Assembly: GCF_001316005.1 (NCBI RefSeq) | Contig: NZ_BBBJ01000009.1 | Coordinates: 1-64,000 of the forward strand | Reading direction: 5' to 3' | Source: Vulcanisaeta distributa JCM 11217 | GTDB lineage: Archaea > Thermoproteota > Thermoprotei > Thermoproteales > Thermocladiaceae | DNA: 64,000 nucleotides | Part shown: piece after piece, positions 42,899-51,086 of the stretch | How positions within the stretch are numbered: position 1 is the first letter of the stretch | How the letters are laid out: each line of letters starts with the position of its first letter | Made by a program: the position numbers and the translations under genes | Notes under the pieces: generated by a model | The model's database searches: none | The model's input: the letters and a program-made list of their open reading frames with translations, nothing else | Told to the model about the DNA's origin: nothing

Positions 42899-43366
42899 TT
42901 ACACAGTTAATAGGGATAGTACGTACATGATCCTCACGTCAACGAAAGCCTCAATAAACGCCGCAACCGCAATAACCATTGCCGTGATTACTACGCACCT
43001 AACAGTGATGGTTTCGGAAGTCATTCTAACTACCCTACCCATCGCGTACAATTCCAGGGTACCATGTGGAATCATTGAGACAAGGCCGGCAATCCCGTAG
43101 GGTGTGGTTAATAATCCAGCCAAGACTCCGTATACATATATAAAAATAGTGACATAACCCCCCCTAGAGTACTGGCTTATTAAGTAAAGTGCCGCAAACG
43201 CCGCGGAATTGGTCACCAACACCCACAGGAATAGCCTAACCTCAAAGCTTATGCTAAGCAATACCGCTGATACCCTAACAACATCAAAGGCCTTAAAGAC
43301 AAGACCTCCAAGCAGTAAGCCCGTCATTACGCCTAATACGAAGAAAGTAACTATGTTCTTAAACAT
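42899..43366 (-). CDS. SpoIIM-like (DUF95) polytopic membrane protein
   Basis: 155 residues, five hydrophobic segments. MIPHGTLELYAMGRV is the HGxxEL signature of the SpoIIM/DUF95 family, members of which occur as conserved membrane components of circular-bacteriocin operons in Firmicutes and as uncharacterised proteins in archaea. ATG 43366 overlaps the stop of the upstream protease gene by eight bases, so the two are translationally coupled; a longer frame to 43396 is open but adds a Cys-rich stretch that is protease coding in another frame. C7 at 43158-43164 adds a Gly. Confidence 0.72.
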   Translation of the reverse strand: MFKNIVTFFVLGVMTGLLLGGLVFKAFDVVRVSAVLLSISFEVRLFLWVLVTNSAAFAALYLISQYSRGGYVTIFIYVYGVLAGLLTTPYGIAGLVSMIPHGTLELYAMGRVVRMTSETITVRCVVITAMVIAVAAFIEAFVDVRIMYVLSLLTV

Positions 43367-44774
43367 GGTAAAACACCAAGAACATCCCAAGGACAACCAG
43401 AGACACTATTACGAGGGTTATGTAGGTGGCCACTGAGACGAGTAGGGATTGTCTCACGGACCTTAGGAATAGCGTTAAGAAGAGGGTTAGGGTCGCGAAG
43501 GCTATTGGTGTAGGCGCTGCTAGGGTCAACAGTGGGTAATGGTTGTCGAGGAATAGCCTAAGTAGTCCAAGGGCTATTGAGTAAGTCATGACGTAGAAGG
43601 CGATAGACCAGGCAGTCATTGAGTAGACACCATAATCATTAATGGGCTTAGTTAGGGCTTTAACAATGGGCTTACCAATAACAGCGAAGAGCATTAGAGT
43701 GCCGAATGAGGCGACGAAGGTAAGGAAGTAAACAACCGTGGCTGAGTAAGGAGGATTCGACGAGTAGGGGGGGAGTAGGGAGATGAACTTAGGACCAAGG
43801 ACCTGGACAGCCAATGATAAGGAGACTGCACTCGATATGGCTGACGCAGGCAGTGCCAATGCCCACGGCGGTAATAGGGAGAATGGATTGCGGGAAATAA
43901 TAAACCTCCTAAAGTCGGGGTGAACAAAGCTTATTAATGAGAGGTCTAGGTACGTAAATGGATAAATCAGGATAAGCGGCACCATGGCTAATTTGCCATA
44001 ACGAGCCCTCACACGCCACATAAACTCCCTAAACCTCTTAGTAAATTCACTCACGTTCATGACGCTTTTCCTCCTTAACAATACCGATGGGGGGGCACGA
44101 CCAACGCTGTAGTAAGCGGTGAGATCCGCAAGCGCCTCATCAAGCATGGGATACACTAAAATGGTTATTGAAAAGAACATAATAAAGCTGCCATAAAGTA
44201 AAAACGTAAGTGAGTAACTCTCTATTACATTGATATGATGGTAAAGCGTCAATAATGCAATTAAATAATCAAAGGGCATTACGAGTACCGCGGCGGTCAT
44301 CGTAATAACCATAGTCCTAATTAACGACCACCTTATATGATGCTCTTCATGCATCAGAACAGCCCTATAATCTATGGGGGGGTCGCCGGCTATATCCTCC
44401 GATACAAATATCACATTGGGAATCCTAAGCACCATACCACCAACGGCCTCGCCTAAATTAGTGGCGCCACTCACGATATACACGGCATCTTTACAGGGAC
44501 CAGGCAAGACACGGCATGGCAGTAGGCGGAAAAGATCAAATACTATGAATATGAGTAAGATAGACATTACATTAATAAAATAAGCCATGAATGAAGTATA
44601 TAAATTAAGTCCCCATTTAATTAAGATTGAGGAAGAAATACTAAATAATGCTGATGCCCATGAAATCTCAACCCCCAACGATCGCGCCATGATAGACAAG
44701 GGTACATAAAGTGTACGATATTTCTTATAAGTATTTAGGTTTATTTTTAATATTTTATACCTATACATAGTCAC
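43359..44774 (-). CDS. Membrane zinc metalloprotease (M48/M56-like)
   Basis: 471 residues, about ten hydrophobic segments. AVLMHEEHHIRW at about residues 138-149 is an HExxH zinc site embedded near transmembrane helices, and LDEALADLTAYYS at about 216-228 has the ExxxD pattern that supplies the third ligand in M48/M56 proteases. Such membrane proteases cut signal or precursor peptides. It lies 14 bases after the small hydrophobic peptide gene and overlaps the SpoIIM-like gene, forming a three-gene operon. Four G7 tracts (43767, 44089, 44376 and C7 43158 downstream) lie in the operon; this frame is intact. Confidence 0.78.
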   Translation of the reverse strand: MTMYRYKILKINLNTYKKYRTLYVPLSIMARSLGVEISWASALFSISSSILIKWGLNLYTSFMAYFINVMSILLIFIVFDLFRLLPCRVLPGPCKDAVYIVSGATNLGEAVGGMVLRIPNVIFVSEDIAGDPPIDYRAVLMHEEHHIRWSLIRTMVITMTAAVLVMPFDYLIALLTLYHHINVIESYSLTFLLYGSFIMFFSITILVYPMLDEALADLTAYYSVGRAPPSVLLRRKSVMNVSEFTKRFREFMWRVRARYGKLAMVPLILIYPFTYLDLSLISFVHPDFRRFIISRNPFSLLPPWALALPASAISSAVSLSLAVQVLGPKFISLLPPYSSNPPYSATVVYFLTFVASFGTLMLFAVIGKPIVKALTKPINDYGVYSMTAWSIAFYVMTYSIALGLLRLFLDNHYPLLTLAAPTPIAFATLTLFLTLFLRSVRQSLLVSVATYITLVIVSLVVLGMFLVFYHV

Positions 44775-44788
44775 ACATCAAATAAGAA

Positions 44789-45106
44789 CTATGCGAGATA
44801 TATACCAAGGCCGATGAGAGCTGCTCCACCCGTACCAAGAGCTACAGCTGCCCATAATGGCAATGTCTCATCAATAGCGATATAAAGTAAAGTGGCTCCT
44901 ACTCCAGCAAACCCGGCGCCTCCCCCCCCAACATAACCTGCACCTGCACTTGCCCAGGCTGGGTTTCCGGTTTGCTGGCTCTCTAAATATAATTCTATCC
45001 CTATTATATGCGGCATCACTGGCATCATTGCTATTGCTATTAATGTCAGCGCAGCCATGGCCTTTATCGCATCTTTCTTAAGATCAGGAATATTACTTCT
45101 CATCAT
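44789..45106 (-). CDS. Gly/Ala-rich hydrophobic small protein, possible bacteriocin-like precursor
   Basis: 105 residues. A charged N-terminal about 15 residues (SNIPDLKKDAIKAM) precedes a hydrophobic helix (about 17-36), then ESQQTGNPAWASAGAGYVGG, a Gly-rich stretch, and two further hydrophobic helices (about 65-78 and 84-104). No Cys. The layout of a leader, helix-rich Ala/Gly core and no charged tail resembles precursors of circular or other membrane-active bacteriocins, and its operon partners are an HExxH protease and a SpoIIM-like protein. No sequence match to a known bacteriocin is claimed. C8 at 44922-44929 probably adds one Gly. A TTTATTAATTA stretch about 35 bases upstream may be its TATA box. 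Confidence 0.6.
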   Translation of the reverse strand: MMRSNIPDLKKDAIKAMAALTLIAIAMMPVMPHIIGIELYLESQQTGNPAWASAGAGYVGGGGAGFAGVGATLLYIAIDETLPLWAAVALGTGGAALIGLGIYLA

Positions 45107-45279
45107 TATAATTATAAAGTTATTTTGACTAATTAATAAACATTACGCCATCATATTTATAATTTTTGTAAATTATTGATAATCACTGATGAGCATAATG
45201 CCACGACTATTCACAATGCTTAGCTCACATAATGCTGTGAGAATAATTTTTAAAGCATAATGTGCATTCTCTCACTAAT

Positions 45280-45687
45280 ATGGGTCAGCAATCCGTAACG
45301 CCGCGTACTGCTTACATACTCTCGTTAATAGGTAGTATATTAATGGTGATAAGCTCGATAGCGGTTCTAATATTTGCGGGGATGTTAATGGCGATGCCCC
45401 CCCACTTCTATGCGTTTCATAGGTTTGGTTATTACCCAATGATGTCCATAATACCGTTGGCGCCTATTTTCTTCGTAGTCATAGGAATAGTGGGTCTCGT
45501 AGTGAGCGTACTAGCTATGTACTTCTCCCTGAGACTTAGTAGGTTGAGTGACGTGAATGCCGTGCATAGTACTGGCATTGTGCTTTTAATACTGGCGATA
45601 ATTGGCTTATTCGTGGCGAATGGCTTCTTCATAGGCTTCATACTACTCCTCATAGGCTCAATACTGGCCATCACGTGGAAACCATAA
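45280..45687 (+). CDS. Four-helix membrane protein, unknown
   Basis: 135 residues from ATG 45280 (a GTG at 45262 is also in frame). Four hydrophobic segments at about 12-34, 50-75, 90-112 and 113-135. TTTTTAAAGCATAA at about 45246-45259 is a probable TATA box, which places the mRNA start near 45280. No family recognised beyond a general resemblance to DUF4064-like archaeal membrane proteins. It is divergent from the peptide/protease operon and may be its immunity partner, but that is only a guess. Confidence 0.62.
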   Translation: MGQQSVTPRTAYILSLIGSILMVISSIAVLIFAGMLMAMPPHFYAFHRFGYYPMMSIIPLAPIFFVVIGIVGLVVSVLAMYFSLRLSRLSDVNAVHSTGIVLLILAIIGLFVANGFFIGFILLLIGSILAITWKP

Positions 45688-45715
45688 ATAATGCCTAAGT
45701 GTAGGCTTTACTTAA

Positions 45716-45958
45716 ATGGTTAATAAGGCCTTAATTAAATACATTGAGGAACTATTAAACCCGTACTCAACCTACTACTCAGATGGAGTATTAAACAGCG
45801 AGGGTATGACGTTACTTAGGATAATAGCTAGGGAAGTCCTTAAGGAGTACCCTGCCCTAAAATCGAGGTTTGCCAAGGCCAGGCGTAGGAGGGATTATGA
45901 GTATGTATCGAGTCTTCTTAATGAGATAATTTCCTATCTTTCGCAGCAGTCTCAATGA
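45716..45958 (+). CDS. Small helical protein, unknown
   Basis: 80 residues, mostly alpha-helical with alternating basic and acidic residues (IKYIEELLNPYSTYY, REVLKEYPALKSRF and RRRRDYEYVSSLLNEIISYL). No hydrophobic membrane segment and no recognised motif. ATG 45716 is 28 bases after the previous stop. Confidence 0.5.
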   Translation: MVNKALIKYIEELLNPYSTYYSDGVLNSEGMTLLRIIAREVLKEYPALKSRFAKARRRRDYEYVSSLLNEIISYLSQQSQ

Positions 45959-46094
45959 ACTTCACGGATTTCCTGTATATCTCGCCTATTCTGAAATTAT
46001 GACCTTTAATGATTATTATGGTAATTAACACTATCAATAATACTGTGGTCATTGCACGTTTATAAAGTGCCGCAATTCTCCTTAAGTGGTTCAT
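45918..46094 (-). CDS. Small single-pass membrane protein, weak call
   Basis: 58 codons, ATG 46094 to TAA 45918-45920: basic N-terminus MNHLRRIAALYKRAM, one long hydrophobic helix (TTVLLIVLITIIIIK) and a charged tail. Overlaps the 3' end of the previous gene on the other strand by 41 bases, which lowers confidence. It resembles a type I single-pass membrane miniprotein of unknown function. Confidence 0.4.
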   Translation of the reverse strand: MNHLRRIAALYKRAMTTVLLIVLITIIIIKGHNFRIGEIYRKSVKFIETAAKDRKLSH

Positions 46095-46148
46095 ACGTAC
46101 CTTTATTCATTACGCTATACTTATATTTATCTTCACATTTAATTAGCC

Positions 46149-47660
46149 GTGCCTGAATTAACAACGGCACTTAGCATTGCTAAGAAGTGCTCTTCATACA
46201 TTGACCTGGCTAGTGGATCCGTTGCTGAGTATGACTTCATAGAATGGCTGCTAAACCAAATAGATAATCCATTATTCTCATATGAATTGCAGCCTGTCAG
46301 CGTCCTTATCTGGAGGGATAGGTTTTCGAGGGTGGTGCACGGTAATAACGAGTTTAAGGCGTTAAGCATGCCACTGACGTTGGGTGGTTCCGATAGGGGT
46401 AAGCTCACCATGGACATAAATGACTCGGAGGGTAAGGTACTGCTTACGGATTTTCCCGAGGACATGGATGATGCGAAGTACATATACATAAAGGCGATGG
46501 AAAAGGGCGCCCTGGCAGTTATCTTTAGGGATAAGTACCCTGGCGTTGTTAGGAGGATTGTAGTGACGGCAACGCCCGACTATTCCTGGGATAGGGCGCC
46601 ACCGCCTGTGATGCCGGCACTCACGGTATCTAAGGAGGTCGGTGATGAGCTGAGCAAGCATGTTGGTGAGGAGGTGGAGTTCGTGAGTGATGTGGAGACT
46701 AAATTGGGAACTGGTTACAATCTCATTGCAAATCTTGAGGGTAATAAGGAGGAATCGGTAATATTAGCCGTGCACCACGATCATTGGTTAACCGGGTATG
46801 CAGACAATTGCCTAGGCGTTGGTTTAGGAGCCTCCATTCTGCTCAATACAGTTAAGGAGAGATCGTCTATGAAGAGGGGCCTAACCTTCATTTCATTTAC
46901 CGCCGAGGAGGCTGGTAATCCAGGATTCGCCAGTCTCTATTGGGCCTATGGATCAACAAGGTATGTTGAGTATCTCGAAAGGAGAAACCTGCTTAATAGT
47001 GTTTATGCCGTGCTCAATTTAGACGTAGTTGGTAGGCAATACGTAATACACACCAGTGAGGACTTATCTATGCAATTAAGCCAACTGATTAGCGCACAGT
47101 GGGAATTACCTAAACCTTATTTTGACTCCCTTAATTTTGAAATGAATGGTATACCGTCAATGACATTATCAAGTCTTGATTATTACTGGGACGTATACCA
47201 CACGGATAAGGACGTAGAGGACAGGGCTAATCAGCAGGATATTGACTCCGCCCTTAAGGTTACAAATCAATTACTTAATTACTTACTAACGAGTGATTTA
47301 ACACCATCGCCATATATATCAGTGTTAAATAGGGACATAATTAGTGTGGGTCTCGGTATAGAGCTCAGGGAGGACTGGGAAACATATAGACTTGTTAAGT
47401 ACTTATTGTCGAAGTACTTGGTTGAGTATAGGCGTGATGGGTCAGTTAAGACGATATATACAAACTCAATACTGTCCTACGTGAGGAGGTTCATAAATAT
47501 TAATGATATAAGCCAGGTACCACTCAGGGTTGAGGAGATGGGCACTGGCAGGGTGATCATGGACACGAGCACCATAAGGAACGTGAGGCAATTAAGTCAG
47601 TATATATCGCAAGTGATTGAATCACTTACTGAGGATATGAGCATAAACCTAGTTGTTTAA
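46149..47660 (+). CDS. M28-family metallopeptidase
   Basis: 503 residues in one frame and free of long G/C tracts. The M28 fold: AVHHDHWLTGYADNCLGVGL has the first zinc His and bridging Asp, FTAEEAGNPGF the catalytic and metal Glu pair, NLDVVGR the next Asp, and YHTDKD the last His. The region before it (about 60-190) is a protease-associated-like domain. Aminopeptidases of this kind release amino acids from peptides; location cannot be told as no signal peptide is seen. GTG 46149 start. It ends overlapping the convergent coaD gene by 12 bases. Confidence 0.85.
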   Translation: MPELTTALSIAKKCSSYIDLASGSVAEYDFIEWLLNQIDNPLFSYELQPVSVLIWRDRFSRVVHGNNEFKALSMPLTLGGSDRGKLTMDINDSEGKVLLTDFPEDMDDAKYIYIKAMEKGALAVIFRDKYPGVVRRIVVTATPDYSWDRAPPPVMPALTVSKEVGDELSKHVGEEVEFVSDVETKLGTGYNLIANLEGNKEESVILAVHHDHWLTGYADNCLGVGLGASILLNTVKERSSMKRGLTFISFTAEEAGNPGFASLYWAYGSTRYVEYLERRNLLNSVYAVLNLDVVGRQYVIHTSEDLSMQLSQLISAQWELPKPYFDSLNFEMNGIPSMTLSSLDYYWDVYHTDKDVEDRANQQDIDSALKVTNQLLNYLLTSDLTPSPYISVLNRDIISVGLGIELREDWETYRLVKYLLSKYLVEYRRDGSVKTIYTNSILSYVRRFININDISQVPLRVEEMGTGRVIMDTSTIRNVRQLSQYISQVIESLTEDMSINLVV

Positions 47661-48123
47661 TTCCTTAGTGCCTGTTCTATCCCTTATTAACGTACTCGAT
47701 ATCTTATTGCCAAATCCATCCTTAATTATTGGCACGGCAATAATATAAAGTGGACGTAGCCCCCTCTCCCTCCTAAGATTATTTATCTCGATAGCCCTCG
47801 CAAGGTCTCTAAACTAACTACTATGGCGTCAATTGTCGGGTCAACGATTGTTGGTCCGTAGGGGGGGTCATTAATAACGTCGATTATCACATCGCGGTCA
47901 TTACCACCCAACTCCTTAATCAAGCTCTTTAGGTTAAGGAACCTAATCTTTAACGCTTTACCTTATACGCCTTATAGGCTTGGGCAAACTCATCGCTAGT
48001 TACGCCTACTAGCACCTTAAGTCCATAATTAAGCGCCGTAAATAGTAACGCCGTGTGCCCCCCCGCGTGCAATGTATCGAATGTGCCTCCAACAGCAACC
48101 TTTCTAAATCTAAGCCCTCGCAT
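47649..48123 (-). CDS. coaD: Archaeal phosphopantetheine adenylyltransferase, frame broken twice
   Basis: Adenylates 4'-phosphopantetheine in CoA synthesis. About 158 residues. MRGLRFRKVAVGGTFDTLHA then GGH: the family motif is GTFDxLHxGH, and here a C7 tract (48058-48064) turns it into HAGGH, one of the clearest proofs that these tracts are too long. Two further breaks (near 47955, and near 47800) separate VKALKIRFLNLKSLIKELGG and RAIEINNLRRERGLRPLYII; the last segment carries the ISST motif (KISSTLIRDR). Not open in any single frame, hence easily missed. Convergent with the M28 gene. Confidence 0.8.
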
Positions 48124-48291
48124 TCTCAGTATAAATGCGTCAGTGCTTAATAAACCTTGAACCAGCGTTTTCCCACTTGGCTATTACTTGCTTAATTCAT
48201 TGGCTATATATTTAATGGCAATCGATATATATGGGGGTAGAAAAATAATACTTGAGACTTAGATTTTTATACCCAGTTATACCCTATATGC

Positions 48292-49284
48292 GTGTCATCA
48301 ATCTACAGGAGGGTTATTAGGATTGGTGAGAAGAGTATTGGAATCACACTACCTAAGCGGTGGCTTGATGTACTTAGCGTTGGTGTTGGTGACGTTGTTG
48401 AGATAAGCCTTGTGGGTAAGGTAATCGTTGTTAAGCCAATCACGCAGGTCGGTGGTGAAACTAATGAGGTCAGCATATCGCTTGGCGGCTCGATTGATGA
48501 GACGACTAGGGTAATCATTGCCAGCTATATAGAGGGTTATGACAATGTTGAGGTTATTGGGCAGAAAGACGTTATTAGGAAGGCATTCTCAAGCGTGGAG
48601 AAGAAGCTTCCTGGCTCGCTCATGCTTGAGGGTGATGGTAGCGTATTAATTAAGGTAGCGACTAGCGAGACTAACGTTGATCTTAACGAGGTGATTAATA
48701 GCATGGCTAATATCCTGAACTCCATGTTTAGTAAGTTCATTGATTACCTGGAATCAAATAAGGAGGATTTGCTAAGGGAGGTTCTTGAACTCGATGATCA
48801 AATGGATAAGCTGTACTTCCTCGCATTAAGGACAATAAAGAAGCTATCCTTCAGGGACCCGAAGAGAGCCATTGATGACACGATAGTTGTTAAGAACCTG
48901 GAACATGCGGCCGACGCCTTGGATAGGCTATCCAACGCCTTCATGAGGGTACAAGCAACTCAATGTAGGCGTGAGATTAGTGAGAAGCTTAAGGATGTGT
49001 GGACTTACATAATGAGGGCTGTGTACTCGTACTTAGACAATAACATTAACAACGCATTGAAGGTATTACTTGATAGGGAGCGAATGCTCAATAACATGCT
49101 TGAACTAGCCAACATGGGGGGGTGCACAGGGCTAAGTGGTTTATTAACGGCCTCGATACATGAGGGTCAGTTAATAGTTGCATTGGCGGCAGACATAGCT
49201 GAGGCAGCCTTTAGTAGGCATGTTAGGAGTATTGCGAAGCCTACGAGGATCATTACGGGTGAGGAGTTAAATAGTGAGGAGTGA
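48292..49284 (+). CDS. Phosphate-uptake regulator, AbrB plus PhoU domains
   Basis: 330 residues. Residues about 1-50 form an AbrB/SpoVT-like DNA-binding domain (IRIGEKSIGITLPKRWLDVL, GDVVEISLVGKVIVVKP); residues about 120-320 form a PhoU-like helical bundle with paired helices (KLYFLALRTIKKLSF, HAADALDRLSNAFM). This archaeal fusion is annotated as a phosphate-uptake regulator and would repress phosphate transport genes; none are nearby. GTG 48292 start. G7 at 49116-49122 adds a Gly. Upstream gap 48124-48291 is AT-rich. Confidence 0.82.
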   Translation: MSSIYRRVIRIGEKSIGITLPKRWLDVLSVGVGDVVEISLVGKVIVVKPITQVGGETNEVSISLGGSIDETTRVIIASYIEGYDNVEVIGQKDVIRKAFSSVEKKLPGSLMLEGDGSVLIKVATSETNVDLNEVINSMANILNSMFSKFIDYLESNKEDLLREVLELDDQMDKLYFLALRTIKKLSFRDPKRAIDDTIVVKNLEHAADALDRLSNAFMRVQATQCRREISEKLKDVWTYIMRAVYSYLDNNINNALKVLLDRERMLNNMLELANMGGCTGLSGLLTASIHEGQLIVALAADIAEAAFSRHVRSIAKPTRIITGEELNSEE

Positions 49285-49326
49285 GACTTATAGGGCTTTT
49301 ATGATGAGCACGTCGGTAGCTGATTA

Positions 49327-49971
49327 ATGAGGATGGTCAGAGGTGCTGATATACGTAGGCTTCGAGATCTTGAACTACTCATCCAGGGTATACCGGGTTA
49401 TAAATCACCGAAGATACACCTTGAGCAGTACATAACCGATGCAAACATAGTTGCTGTGGCTGTGTGGGATGCTTACATGAGGAATTACTTAACGGGCGCC
49501 CGAGTGCTCGATCTTGGTTGTGGCACCGGTAGATTTGCGATAGCCGCGGCACTAATGGGCGCCAGGCAGGTAATATGCATTGATATAGATCCTGAGGCCC
49601 TAAGTATAGCCGTGGAATCGGCAGCCATGTACAAATTAGATAATGTTGATTTTATCGTGAGTGATGCTAGGAATATAAGCGTCACGGGCAGGTTCAACGT
49701 AACCTTTCAAAACCCACCCTTCGGAATACAGTCAGAGAGGGGTCTCGACATTAAGTTCCTAGCCACAGCAATAAGCCATAGCAACGTAGTATATACAATA
49801 CATAAACTAAGCACCCTAGACTACGTAAGCAGCAAGGTCAACTCCTGGGGATGCATAATGAACCTGCTAGACAAGGTAACAATAACAATACCACTGACAT
49901 ACAAACACCACAGAAGAAGAATCTATAAAACCGAGGCATTCCTCGCACGAATAGAATGCCCAGGAAAATGA
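49327..49971 (+). CDS. METTL5-like RNA N6-adenine methyltransferase
   Basis: 214 residues. LLIQGIPGYKSPKIHLEQYI and VLDLGCGTGRFAIAA (AdoMet-binding motif I), VICIDIDPEALSIA (motif II), and FQNPPFG (motif IV, the NPPF catalytic motif) match the METTL5/METL5-like family that methylates a conserved adenosine in small-subunit rRNA. Start ATG 49327; a short gap of 42 bases follows the PhoU-like gene. The gene is intact and low in G/C tracts. The partner TRMT112-like subunit is not in this window. Confidence 0.85.
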   Translation: MRMVRGADIRRLRDLELLIQGIPGYKSPKIHLEQYITDANIVAVAVWDAYMRNYLTGARVLDLGCGTGRFAIAAALMGARQVICIDIDPEALSIAVESAAMYKLDNVDFIVSDARNISVTGRFNVTFQNPPFGIQSERGLDIKFLATAISHSNVVYTIHKLSTLDYVSSKVNSWGCIMNLLDKVTITIPLTYKHHRRRIYKTEAFLARIECPGK

Positions 49972-50009
49972 CCAAAAAGTTAATTTCATCATAGATAGCT
50001 TACTTTATT

Positions 50010-50215
50010 TCATCTTAGCAATGATAATTTTAGTAATTGTTTAAATCCACCAGGTATCCCAAATTCTTGGTTAATCAATCGTCTAAGTACTTCATTCAAT
50101 ATTCCAACAACTTCATTCTAATATTCTCATCAGTTACACGTTCTCTCAGCAAACACTTCTTACCTCGCCTACACTTACCCCAATATATCTCAATTAACTC
50201 TGAAACTCTAGCCAT
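50010..50215 (-). CDS. Short basic protein with Cys pair, frame broken once, weak call
   Basis: ATG 50215 opens MARVSELIEIYWGKCRRGKK then CLLRERVTDENIRMKL; after a one-base shift the frame continues VGILNEVLRRLINQEFGIPG and GFKQLLKLSLLR to TGA 50010-50012. About 69 residues, basic, possibly nucleic-acid binding. Not a recognised family. A long T/A-rich gap lies between this and the tRNA. Confidence 0.4.
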
Positions 50216-50359
50216 GTATTATCAATATTCATTTTATTATTTAACTAATAAATTGCTCTTGAAGCTCGAATAGAAAGCATCAAATAAACCAGGTGCTATG
50301 TAGAATAGATAAATCATCAACAAATAAAAGCTTAAAAATCAATAAGATATGCTATTCCT

Positions 50360-50477
50360 GCGGGGGGGGTGCCCGAGCCAGGTCAAAGGGGGGGACGGGT
50401 TCAGGACGTGCGTACTGCACGTGAGAATCCCGTTGGCGAAGGCCTGCGTGGGTTCAAATCCCACCCCCCCCGCACCA
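50360..50477 (+). tRNA. tRNA-Leu (CAG) with intron
   Basis: Acceptor GC-G-tract pairing with a C-tract-GC, type II variable arm (TGGCGAAGGCC), T arm GTGGG-TTCAAAT-CCCAC, discriminator A and encoded CCA. Anticodon stem ACGGG/CCCGT; the loop TTCAGG is cut by about 22 bases containing ACGTGC...GCACGT, a BHB-like intron at 37/38; the spliced anticodon is CAG (Leu). The 5' acceptor G8 (50362-50369) should be five, the D-arm G7 (50388-50394) four, and the 3' C8 (50464-50471) six, so all three are too long although the acceptor strands still pair. Confidence 0.93.
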
Positions 50478-50651
50478 CGTGCATTACGTTTTAAATGGAG
50501 TATTTCTTAAGTAGGTTAGTTTGGTATTTTGGATTTGAATGACGCTAGTGAAGGTTTACTTATTACCGATGGGCTCCACCTTTACAGTGATCATTTAAGG
50601 ATTAGTCTCTTTTTGAGAAACTGAGCCCTAATGAACAATCCCGTCGCTGAA

Positions 50652-50915
50652 TTAACCATTGCATAGCCTGATTACATGCCTATTCTTAGCTATTTCGTCC
50701 TTTTCAATCATAATCATGGTATAATTAATATCATTACCATTATAATTCCCCACAATCCTCACATTCATGGTATTACTGGCGTTATCTATCTCGTAGTTTT
50801 TATTATGGCTTATGGCAATCAATTGCTGAATCATTATCATAATTATCACTAGTAATGATACGATAATTAATACAGTAATTATTCTGGAGTTCATAGCCCT
50901 ATTTAAATTGCTCAC
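50652..50915 (-). CDS. Small single-pass membrane/secreted protein, unknown
   Basis: 87 residues. Short charged N-terminus (MSNLNRAMNSR) then one hydrophobic helix (about 12-33) and an Asn/Ile-rich tail of about 50 residues, probably outside the cell. A class III (pilin-like) signal was considered but no clear cleavage motif is seen. No family recognised. Confidence 0.5.
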   Translation of the reverse strand: MSNLNRAMNSRIITVLIIVSLLVIIMIMIQQLIAISHNKNYEIDNASNTMNVRIVGNYNGNDINYTMIMIEKDEIAKNRHVIRLCNG

Positions 50916-51007
50916 CGCACCTACTTAAATAACCAACGTATCATGGCAGTAAGCCTGTGGTTACCTAGTAAGGCTTATTTACCATTATGCTTTTCAGAAT
51001 AATAGTT

Positions 51008-51085
51008 CCCCCCCGCGCCGATAAGACCCGCGAAACCGCGGGCCCGTGAGTCGGTATCCGTCGGGTCATGGAGTCCCTCAGCACG
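51008..51085. ncRNA. GC-rich structured element next to the aminotransferase gene
   Basis: A roughly 75-base GC-rich block. CCCGCG at 51027-51032 pairs with CGCGGG at 51037-51042 around an AAAC loop. The same 5' segment, GACCCG (51025-51030), could instead pair with CGGGTC (51062-51067), so two exclusive folds exist. On the plus strand a CTTATTTA-like box lies about 30 bases before; on the minus strand the block directly follows the aminotransferase stop. It could be a small RNA or a 3' end structure. A C7 tract (51008-51014) precedes it. Confidence 0.4.
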
Positions 51086-51086
51086 A

